From the NCBI GenBank assembly GCA_020025875.1, contig JAHHRI010000009.1:1-43352 (forward strand): a stretch of 43,352 bases of DNA, written 5' to 3'. The DNA is from Alphaproteobacteria bacterium (GTDB lineage Bacteria; Pseudomonadota; Alphaproteobacteria; RF32; CAG-239). A model generated the notes under the pieces. That model saw only the letters and a list, made by a program, of their open reading frames with translations. It was not told the DNA's origin and did not search any database. Both the position numbers and the translations under genes were made by a program. Shown here piece by piece: positions 7,299-14,217 of this stretch (position 1 is its first letter; each line of letters starts with the position of its first letter).

Positions 7299-7922
7299 TC
7301 AGTCGTATTCAATCATCGGATAGTCTGTTTTGCCGTTTGGCAGCTGAAAGTGCCACCATTCGCTGTTAATTGTTTCAAAACCCACCGAGGTCATCAGTTG
7401 TCGTAAAAGTTCTCGGTTGTTGATTTCTTCTGCATAGCGTGTATCAAGAAAATCTTGCCGCGCTTTTTCCAGATGTTTATAAAAAGGCTCTACTTGTCCT
7501 TTCGCCAGCTGTTTGGCAAATTTTTTCTCATAGCCGTCAATTTCTGTCGGAAACTTCAAGTTGCGCCCCTTTTCGTCCGTTAAACAGCAGTCAATCGCCG
7601 TTCCGTAGCAATGCAAGCTGTTTTCGGGTATGCTGGCAAACAGCCCCTCAATTTTGATCAATTCCAAAATTCGCCGATGGGCAATCGGCGGTCGGTAAGC
7701 ATCACGGATACGCAATTTTAATCTTTGGGCAGCCAATTCGTCGGCCAGTTTTTGCAGGCGGACAGCGACATCAACATGAACATAAGCTTGGTCGCCAAAC
7801 CCCACTTCCAGATAGACGGGGTACAAAATGATATTGTCCGGCGTTGCATACATCATGTCAACAATAAACCGATCACCGACAATTTGCTCCAGATTGTTTT
7901 TGATAATAAAATTCTTGTTCAT
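7299..7922 (-). CDS. D-alanyl-D-alanine dipeptidase (VanX/DdpX type, peptidase M15D)
   Basis: 207 aa with no signal peptide, so cytoplasmic. The family hydrolyses the D-Ala-D-Ala dipeptide. The metal and catalytic residues are all visible: the active-site Arg region RIRDAYRP (71-78), zinc ligands His104 and Asp111 in SLHCYGTAID, catalytic Glu188 and zinc ligand His191 in EWWH. The spacings (7 between His and Asp, 3 between Glu and His) match VanX. It is the last gene of the hflK-hflC-htrA-holC run, 4 bp after holC. No vanA/vanH partners are present, so a role in peptidoglycan turnover or D-Ala-D-Ala use as nutrient is more likely than glycopeptide resistance. Confidence 0.9.
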   Translation of the reverse strand: MNKNFIIKNNLEQIVGDRFIVDMMYATPDNIILYPVYLEVGFGDQAYVHVDVAVRLQKLADELAAQRLKLRIRDAYRPPIAHRRILELIKIEGLFASIPENSLHCYGTAIDCCLTDEKGRNLKFPTEIDGYEKKFAKQLAKGQVEPFYKHLEKARQDFLDTRYAEEINNRELLRQLMTSVGFETINSEWWHFQLPNGKTDYPMIEYD

Positions 7923-7926
7923 TGTT

Positions 7927-8382
7927 TTATCCTTTCTGTTCCCATACGCCGTTCTCGTTTTTCTGCCAATAAAAAATATCGATGTTTTGCTGTTTTAGTG
8001 TTTTCCACAGCTGACGAGCCTGCATCAGACTTTCTTCCGAGTTTCCGTCAAAAATGTTGAACACTCTTTCAAAACGGCAAATGGTTTCCGGTTCGATCTG
8101 TGCGCCGTCTGTCAAAAAAAGAAATTCCGCGCCGTTTGGCACATCATTGGCGGCGGTCAGCCAAATCGGCTGCCTTTCTGCCGAACCATCTTTGCGGCTG
8201 CCATGCGGCAGAAAAGAATTGTCGTTGTATGTCCACAGCCAAGAATTCAAAAATTCAACACGTTCTTCATTACCGATTTTTACCACAATTTTTTTGCCGA
8301 GGGCATAAGCTTTTTCTAAAAGCTTGGGCAGCACATCTTCCAGACGTTGGTTTTGCAAATGGTAAAAATCTACTCGGCTCAT
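7927..8382 (-). CDS. holC: DNA polymerase III chi subunit
   Basis: 151 aa. Chi links the clamp-loader complex (through psi) to single-strand binding protein at the replication fork. The family pattern is clear: an N-terminal VDFYHL, then KLLEKAYALGKKIVVKIGNEERVEFLNSWLWTYNDNSFLPHG, then QPIWLT and FLFLTDGA, ending in the ARQLWKTLK…DIFYWQKNENGVWEQKG helix and tail. Its start codon overlaps the htrA stop by 4 bp (ATGA), indicating translational coupling within this operon. Confidence 0.9.
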   Translation of the reverse strand: MSRVDFYHLQNQRLEDVLPKLLEKAYALGKKIVVKIGNEERVEFLNSWLWTYNDNSFLPHGSRKDGSAERQPIWLTAANDVPNGAEFLFLTDGAQIEPETICRFERVFNIFDGNSEESLMQARQLWKTLKQQNIDIFYWQKNENGVWEQKG

Positions 8383-9770
8383 GGTTTCAGTTTCAGTTGT
8401 ACAATGTTTATTTCGTCTTGTTCCGCATTTTGGATCATCAGGTGCAGCGTGCGTTTTTCGCTTTTGGCATCTTGAATATGGCCGAGGGCGGCAGGGAGGG
8501 TTACGCAGTCTTTTAAATCCATTTTCAATATAATATCCCCTCGCTTAATCCCTTGTCTGTCGGCATCGCACCCAAATTCAACACCTTCAACCAAAAGCCC
8601 CATGGTTGTCGGCGACAAATTCATGTTTTTAATGATTTCTGGCGTAATTTCTTTTAAGATCATGCCGCTTTCTTTTAATATTTTGCCGCTGTCGGAATCC
8701 GGTTCTATCTGTTTGCGAGAAACCACCTTTGGCGACTTGGGCATATTTTCGACTTTAACCGTGATCGGCTCAATTTCCTGATTGCGCCAAATAACGAGTT
8801 GCGCTTCGCTGCCGGCGGGCATTTCCGCAATCAAGCGCGAAAAATCTTTACAACTGTTGATTTCTGTTTGTCCAAGGCTGATAATGACATCACCGGCTTG
8901 CAGTCCGGCTTTGGCTGCCGGTCCGTTTTCTCTGATTCCGGAAACCACAATTCCTTGCGCATCTTTCAAGTTGAGGCTGCGCGCCATGTTTTTGGAATTG
9001 GGGCGCACCCGAATGCCAATCCACCCGCGCTTAACTTCACCGCTTTGTTCCAGTTGTTTGACAATCCATTTGACGATATTGATCGGGATGGCAAAACCAA
9101 TCCCCATATTGTTGCCGGAGGTAGAAAACAGGGCAGAGTTGATGCCGATGACTTCGCCTTTGGTGTTAAACATGGGGCCGCCGGAGCTTCCCTGATTGAT
9201 GGCGGCGTCGGTTTGAATAAAATTGTCGTAAGGGCCGGCCGCAATATCTCGTGATTTGGCAGAAACAATGCCCGCGGTAACGCTGCCGCCCAAGCCGAAA
9301 GGGTTGCCGATGGCTAATACCCAATCGCCCACCCGTATGCCGTCAGAGTCTCCGAAAGCCACTTTGTCCAGCTCAAACGGCGGTTCTATTTTGATTAGGG
9401 CGATATCTGTTTTTTCGTCACCGCCGATAATGTCGGCTTCAACTTCGGTGTTGTCAAACAGCACCACATTGACCACCTCTGCATTTTCGATCACATGATA
9501 ATTGGTGATAATGTAGCCGTCTTCACTGATAATAAAACCGGAGCCCAAAGCAACTCTTCCCTCAAGCGGATCATAATATTCGCCGCTGTCATCAACGGTT
9601 GCCCGCGGAATATTAATCCGCTCGGGTTGTTGAATGGTAGAGATGTTGACCACCGTCGGAATCAATTTTTCCGATAAGTCGGCAAAAGAGGGAAAGCCGT
9701 ATTGCGCTTGCGCGGAAAAGGCGGCGGTCGTTGCTGATATAATGATAAGCCATAGTCGTAATTTGTTCAT
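8379..9770 (-). CDS. Periplasmic HtrA/DegP-family serine protease
   Basis: 463 aa with an N-terminal signal peptide ending in SAQAQ. The trypsin-like domain carries the catalytic triad His92 (TNYHVI), Asp122 (KTDIALI) and Ser196 (NQGSSGGPMFN). Two PDZ domains follow, the first around residues 255-345 (GWIGIRV…GLQAGDVIISLGQ) and a second, more divergent one near the C-terminus (GLLVEGVEFGCDADRQGIKRGDIILKMD). Such proteases degrade misfolded envelope proteins. It is placed 4 bp after hflC and overlaps holC, so it shares a transcript with the HflKC membrane-proteolysis regulators, a common alphaproteobacterial arrangement. DegP, DegQ or MucD naming cannot be decided from sequence alone. Confidence 0.94.
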   Translation of the reverse strand: MNKLRLWLIIISATTAAFSAQAQYGFPSFADLSEKLIPTVVNISTIQQPERINIPRATVDDSGEYYDPLEGRVALGSGFIISEDGYIITNYHVIENAEVVNVVLFDNTEVEADIIGGDEKTDIALIKIEPPFELDKVAFGDSDGIRVGDWVLAIGNPFGLGGSVTAGIVSAKSRDIAAGPYDNFIQTDAAINQGSSGGPMFNTKGEVIGINSALFSTSGNNMGIGFAIPINIVKWIVKQLEQSGEVKRGWIGIRVRPNSKNMARSLNLKDAQGIVVSGIRENGPAAKAGLQAGDVIISLGQTEINSCKDFSRLIAEMPAGSEAQLVIWRNQEIEPITVKVENMPKSPKVVSRKQIEPDSDSGKILKESGMILKEITPEIIKNMNLSPTTMGLLVEGVEFGCDADRQGIKRGDIILKMDLKDCVTLPAALGHIQDAKSEKRTLHLMIQNAEQDEINIVQLKLKP

Positions 9771-9774
9771 CTTC

Positions 9775-10638
9775 CTATCTCATCGATTTTCGGAAAAATT
9801 GGAAAAATTCACTTTCGGGTGACAGGAGCATGGAGGCATTGCCGTCGGAAAGGGCATTTTTGTAAGCCTCCAATGAGCGGTAGAAAGCAAAAAATGCCAT
9901 ATCTTGTCCGGCTGCTTTGTTCCAGATCATAATAGCTTGCTCATCTCCTTGCCCTCTGATGATTTGCGCCTGTTTTTCGGCATCGGCGAGAATGATCGTT
10001 TTTTCCTTGTCGGCACTGGCTTTTATTTTTTGTGCTTCTTGTGATCCTTGCGCGCGAAATTCTTTGGCTTCGCGTTCGCGTTCGGTTTTCATTCGGGCAT
10101 TGATTGCCTGCAAAACTTCCAGCGGCAGGTCTGCGCGGCGAATGCGCACATCGGCAACGCTCACGCCGATCTGCTCTGCGTCGATTTTAACCGCGGCGCT
10201 GATGTCGTTCATAATCTGGGTGCGTTTTTGTGACAGCAATTCCTGCAAAGTGCTGCGTCCGAGAATTTTGCGGATTGACGAATTGACTATTTCCGCCAGT
10301 TTGCTTTGAGCCTGATATTCCGTACGCACGGTTTTGTAAAACTTCAGCGGGTCAATGATGCGATAGCGGGTAAAACTGTCGACATCCAAACGCTTTTTGT
10401 CGTTTAAGACGACTTCTTGCGCCGGCGGGTCGAGGTTAAGCAGCCGAGAATCGTAAAACACCACATTCTGAATCATGGGGATTTTGAGTTTAAGCCCAGG
10501 GTCTTTAATCATTCGGACCGGACGACCGAATTGCAGCACCAGCGCCTGCTCGCCCTGATTAACGGTGTATATGCTGCCGGCAGCCAAAATGATAACGGCC
10601 ATGCCCAGAGCAAACAAAACATATTGAATCTTATTCAT
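9775..10638 (-). CDS. hflC: HflC, modulator of FtsH protease
   Basis: 287 aa SPFH/prohibitin-family protein. One N-terminal membrane helix (VLFALGMAVIILAAGSIYTV) is followed by the band-7 domain beginning NQGEQALVLQFGRPVRM, then a long charged coiled-coil region (MKTEREREAKEFRAQGSQEAQKIKASADKEKTIILADAEKQAQIIRGQGDEQA). With HflK it forms the large periplasmic cage that surrounds and restrains the membrane AAA protease FtsH. Length and layout match E. coli HflC. It lies 13 bp after hflK. Confidence 0.95.
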   Translation of the reverse strand: MNKIQYVLFALGMAVIILAAGSIYTVNQGEQALVLQFGRPVRMIKDPGLKLKIPMIQNVVFYDSRLLNLDPPAQEVVLNDKKRLDVDSFTRYRIIDPLKFYKTVRTEYQAQSKLAEIVNSSIRKILGRSTLQELLSQKRTQIMNDISAAVKIDAEQIGVSVADVRIRRADLPLEVLQAINARMKTEREREAKEFRAQGSQEAQKIKASADKEKTIILADAEKQAQIIRGQGDEQAIMIWNKAAGQDMAFFAFYRSLEAYKNALSDGNASMLLSPESEFFQFFRKSMR

Positions 10639-10651
10639 TATCGTCGGTTCC

Positions 10652-11677
10652 TTATTTTAAACTGTTCAGCGGCAGCAGCGGCACCACGCCGTTGCCTTTG
10701 GCGGAAGGGTCAAGAATAATCTTTTCCGAGTTTTTCAAAACGTTTTCCATTGTTTCCAGATACAAACGCTTTGCCGTCACTTCTTTGCCTTTTTTATAGG
10801 CCTGATAAACCGAATTAAAGCGTTCGGCTTCACCTTTGGCTTTGTTGACCACGGCTTCTTTATAGGCTTCCGCGCTTTGCAGAATTTGCGAAGCCTGACC
10901 GCGCGCATTGGGGACAACTTCGTTACGATAGGCTTCGGCCTCGTTCTTGTATCTTTCCATATCGGCTTTGGCACGCTGTACTTCGTTAAAAGCGTCAACC
11001 ACTTGTTTCGGCGGATCTGCCTTTTGCAGTTTGACACGAATAATTTCGACACCGGAACCAAAATCGTCGAGCACTTTTTGCAATTCGAGCTTGGTGTCTT
11101 CTTCCACTTTTCCGCGGTCTCCGGAAATAATCGGCATCATTTGCGACTGCCCGACAATTTCTCGCAGAACAGACTGGGCGGCCACGCTGACCGTTTGGTC
11201 CGGACTGCGCATACTGTACAGGTAGTCTTTGGCGTTTTTAATCCGCCAGACGACGGTCAGATTGATGTCAACGATATTTTCATCGCCGGTCAGCATATGG
11301 CTTTCCGTAAATGCCCGCGAAACATTGGAAGCGCGGCTGCTTTCCGCCACACCGAGGTTAATGCTTCGTTCCTGTGTCATGCTCACTTTTTCTACCGTTT
11401 CTATCGGGTAGGGCAGATGATAGTGCAGCCCCGGTTCGGTGGTATCTGTATATTTGCCGAATCTCAGCACCACGCCTTGTTCGTTTGTTTGCACTTGATA
11501 GAAGCCGGAAGCCAGCCACAAGGCCACCACCGCTCCGATGATCAGTTTGCCGCCGTTGTCAAAGTTAAAACTGTCACTTTTTTTAATGCGGCGAAATTTA
11601 ACGATTTTTTCCTTGCCGGCCTCGCCTTGCCAAGGAGAATTGTCATTGTCATCCCACGGGCTTTTGTTGTCAGCCAT
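10652..11677 (-). CDS. hflK: HflK, modulator of FtsH protease
   Basis: 341 aa. It starts with the Gly/Asn/Asp-rich cytoplasmic segment typical of HflK (MADNKSPWDDNDNSPWQG), then one membrane helix (LIIGAVVALWLASGFYQV) and a band-7/SPFH domain (NEQGVVLRFGKYTDTTEPGLHYHLPYPIE) with a coiled-coil tail. Partner of HflC in the FtsH-HflKC complex. The ATG at 11677 has GAGGTG 7 bp upstream. First gene of the five-gene minus-strand operon and divergent from mrp. Confidence 0.95.
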   Translation of the reverse strand: MADNKSPWDDNDNSPWQGEAGKEKIVKFRRIKKSDSFNFDNGGKLIIGAVVALWLASGFYQVQTNEQGVVLRFGKYTDTTEPGLHYHLPYPIETVEKVSMTQERSINLGVAESSRASNVSRAFTESHMLTGDENIVDINLTVVWRIKNAKDYLYSMRSPDQTVSVAAQSVLREIVGQSQMMPIISGDRGKVEEDTKLELQKVLDDFGSGVEIIRVKLQKADPPKQVVDAFNEVQRAKADMERYKNEAEAYRNEVVPNARGQASQILQSAEAYKEAVVNKAKGEAERFNSVYQAYKKGKEVTAKRLYLETMENVLKNSEKIILDPSAKGNGVVPLLPLNSLK

Positions 11678-11715
11678 GTTTTACACCTCGTTTTTTATTT
11701 ATTGCATTAAGTTTA

Positions 11716-11754
11716 TATATAATATAAATGTATCATAAAAACAATTAATGATAC
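11716..11754. promoter_or_regulatory. Divergent hflK/mrp control region with inverted repeat
   Basis: For hflK (minus strand) TTGTTT (739-744 of 11.7 kb) and TATATA (716-721) are 17 bp apart. A perfect 7-bp inverted repeat, GTATCAT (11730-11736) and ATGATAC (11748-11754), overlaps this promoter and could be an operator shared by the two divergent units. A clean plus-strand promoter for mrp is not evident. Confidence 0.4.
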
Positions 11755-11777
11755 GACAATATCAACAGGAGAGAAAA

Positions 11778-12758
11778 ATGGAAGCAGAACTACGCCGTAT
11801 TGTCGGGCAATATTTTGCCCCGACGACGATTGAAAGCGTAAAGGTTTTCAACCGACGTGTCATTGTCACATTGGTTAATGCAGCCGAAGATCCGCAAAGA
11901 GAGGAAACGATGAGAAAAGCGCTGTCCGCCTTGCCGGAAATTGACAAGGTCTCGGTTGTGTATACCGGCGCCCGCCGTGACGAAGGCGATACCCGTTGGC
12001 AGATTTCCGGTGTCAAGAAAATCATTGCCGTAGCCTCCGGAAAGGGAGGGGTTGGCAAATCGACAACCGCCGTCAATTTGGCATTGGCGCTGGCAGAGTT
12101 GGGCAAGAAAACGGCTTTGTTCGATGCCGACATCTATGGTCCTTCGGTGCCGACCATGCTCGGTTTTGAAGATGTGTCGCCGATCTCCTACGATGGTAAA
12201 ACTTTTGAACCTTTTGAAAATCTCGGTTTGAAGTCTATGTCAATCGGCAGCCTGATAGCCAAAGACACACCGCTGATTTGGCGCGGCCCCAAGGCTTGCG
12301 GCGCTCTCCAGCAGCTTTTAACCGAAGTAAACTGGGGCGAAATTGACGTGATGGTTATCGATATGCCCCCCGGCACGGGAGACATTCAGATTACCATGGC
12401 TCAGCAGGTAAAACTTGACGGCGCGGTGATTGTTTCCACCCCGCAGGACATTGCTTTGATCGATGCGGTCAAAGGGATTAATATGTTCAAGCAGGTCAAG
12501 GTGCCGATTTTGGGAATTGTCGAAAATATGAGCTATTATTTGTGTCCGGATTGTGGCCACAAGGAGTTTGTCTTTGGCGAGCACGGCGCGCGGGAAACGG
12601 CGGAACGATTGGGCGAAAAGTTTCTGGGTGAAATTCCGCTCAATATCAAAATCCGCAGCTACACCGACGGGGGAACCCCGATTGTTTATGCCGAACCGGA
12701 CAGCCCGTTTAGCGCAGCTTATCGCGAAATAGCCAAAAAAATAATCGAGTTTTTGTAG
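11778..12758 (+). CDS. Mrp/ApbC family iron-sulfur cluster carrier ATPase
   Basis: 326 aa from the ATG at 11778, preceded by AGGAGAG; the frame is open from 11748 but that start is less supported. The N-terminal ~70 residues are a MIP18/DUF59 domain (…VIVTLVNAAEDPQREETMRKALSALPEIDKVSVVYTG). The rest is a P-loop ATPase of the MinD/Mrp class, with deviant Walker A GKGGVGKST at 88-96, the DADIYGPSVPTMLG switch, and the cluster-binding CPDC at about 256-259. These proteins assemble or carry [4Fe-4S] clusters to apoproteins in the cytoplasm. Standalone gene between divergent hflK and convergent M48 protease. Confidence 0.94.
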   Translation: MEAELRRIVGQYFAPTTIESVKVFNRRVIVTLVNAAEDPQREETMRKALSALPEIDKVSVVYTGARRDEGDTRWQISGVKKIIAVASGKGGVGKSTTAVNLALALAELGKKTALFDADIYGPSVPTMLGFEDVSPISYDGKTFEPFENLGLKSMSIGSLIAKDTPLIWRGPKACGALQQLLTEVNWGEIDVMVIDMPPGTGDIQITMAQQVKLDGAVIVSTPQDIALIDAVKGINMFKQVKVPILGIVENMSYYLCPDCGHKEFVFGEHGARETAERLGEKFLGEIPLNIKIRSYTDGGTPIVYAEPDSPFSAAYREIAKKIIEFL

Positions 12759-12828
12759 AGCCGAGGTAGCCGCAACAAGCAGATATCTACACGCATCCGT
12801 ACGCTTTTAACGGAAGCCCCATGCTTTT

Positions 12829-14217
12829 TCAATGATTGCGCTCTGGCGAAGTCTCTTCTTTTTGGAGTTGTTTTATCCGTAGCCGCAAATCATCAAGTTT
12901 AAGCCGCAGTACCGCCGACGGGTTGTGTTTTAAGGCTGCTTTCACCTGTTTTTCTGCCGTTTTTTCGTCGCCTATGAGCAAGCTGAATTCGGCAGCGGCA
13001 TAGTTGGCATGTGCCGGATCGCGCAGCATTCCGTAAGCGCGTGCCAACAGCAGCCAAGCATGGCTGTTTGGATTATAGACCAAAGATTGCTTCAATATAA
13101 GGACAATTTCCTCAAGCTCCGCGGTTTGCGGATTGTTTTCGAGCATGGCTTGTGCCAAGCTGAGCTTGAGTAGAGATGACGACGGCAACAGCGTCAATGC
13201 TTGCCGATAAGCGCTGACGGCAGGGGCAATTTTCCCCGTTTCCATCATCATTTGTCCCTTTAATTCATAAAAATAAGGGTTTTTCGGTTCTTCGGCAATC
13301 AGCGTGTTGATTTCTGCCAAAGCTTCTTTCATGTTAAATTGTTTAAACCGAGCGATGGCGCGCGCATAGCGGGCGGGAACAGATGTGTCGTTTGGCGGAT
13401 ATTTGATGAAAGTCTGCCGCGGTTCTGAGGTATAAGCAAACAACTTTGCCTTAATCCGCCGAAATTCTTTTTCTTGCTTGCCTTGTGCCGGTGCCGTCGA
13501 TTCTTGCGTCGCCTTTTGGGCAAAGGAAATACGTTCGTCAGTCAGCGGATGCGTGCGATAATATTCTCGTTCGGCAATCCCCTGAATTTTGTTGCGCTGT
13601 TTGATTTTTTTCAGAAAAGACAGCATACCTGCCGGCGATTGGTTGATTTTTTTGAGGATGCTGACGGCAGCTTCGTCGGCACTTCTTTCTTCGCTGATTT
13701 GGTAAGTGAGCATGGAATGAAGAGCCGAACTTTGAGAGCCGAGAATGGCGGCAATGCTCAAATCGGCACGTCCGGCGGCAATTCCGGCCAAACTGCCGAC
13801 CAGCATGGAAGCCAGACTAACGCTCTGAACTTCGCGCGCTTTGATTTTGTGGCGCAATATGTGCCCGCCCTGAATATGTCCGGTTTCGTGTGCCAGCACG
13901 CCGGTCAGCTCATTTTGACTGTCTACGGCGATCATGGTGCCGATATTGACAAACATACGGTTGCCGTCGGCAACAAATGCGTTGAGCTCCGGATCGTTGA
14001 CAATATAGATCTGCCCCGAACGGAAAGTAACTCCGGCTGCTTCGAAAATCGGTTGCAATGTTTGCTGTAAGAATATCTCGGTTTCTTCATCAGAGATGAG
14101 AGAAACACCATATGCCGGTTCAAAATTGAAAAAAACTGACAGCAACACAAAAGTGCCTGCCAGTTTTTTTGCGGTTGTCAGAAAAGAGTTTATCCGTTGA
14201 TAAGCTTTTTCCACCAT
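12829..14217 (-). CDS. M48-family metalloprotease with TPR domain (BepA-like)
   Basis: 462 aa. A signal peptide/helix at ~18-37 (LAGTFVLLSVFFNFEPAYG) is followed by an M48 peptidase domain with zinc site HETGH (His110, Glu111, His114) and the third-ligand region SEERSADEAAV. The C-terminal half (residues ~290-440) is helical and tetratricopeptide-like. This layout matches BepA/YfgC, a periplasmic protease and chaperone that checks assembly of outer-membrane proteins such as LptD. The ATG at 14217 has GAGGAAA upstream and lies 28 bp inside the 3' end of rne, so the two are probably translationally coupled. The exact orthology to BepA is inferred. Confidence 0.9.
   Translation of the reverse strand: MVEKAYQRINSFLTTAKKLAGTFVLLSVFFNFEPAYGVSLISDEETEIFLQQTLQPIFEAAGVTFRSGQIYIVNDPELNAFVADGNRMFVNIGTMIAVDSQNELTGVLAHETGHIQGGHILRHKIKAREVQSVSLASMLVGSLAGIAAGRADLSIAAILGSQSSALHSMLTYQISEERSADEAAVSILKKINQSPAGMLSFLKKIKQRNKIQGIAEREYYRTHPLTDERISFAQKATQESTAPAQGKQEKEFRRIKAKLFAYTSEPRQTFIKYPPNDTSVPARYARAIARFKQFNMKEALAEINTLIAEEPKNPYFYELKGQMMMETGKIAPAVSAYRQALTLLPSSSLLKLSLAQAMLENNPQTAELEEIVLILKQSLVYNPNSHAWLLLARAYGMLRDPAHANYAAAEFSLLIGDEKTAEKQVKAALKHNPSAVLRLKLDDLRLRIKQLQKEETSPERNH

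Noticed and set aside
6845..7323. Short ORFs in the DUF4167 repeat block
   Set aside because: They arise because each 124-bp unit shifts frame and carries the same stop. They are copies of one gene end, not separate genes.
7299..7922. Glycopeptide resistance determinant
   Set aside because: The VanX-type enzyme is alone, without ligase, dehydrogenase or two-component genes, and sits in a housekeeping operon of a Gram-negative genome.
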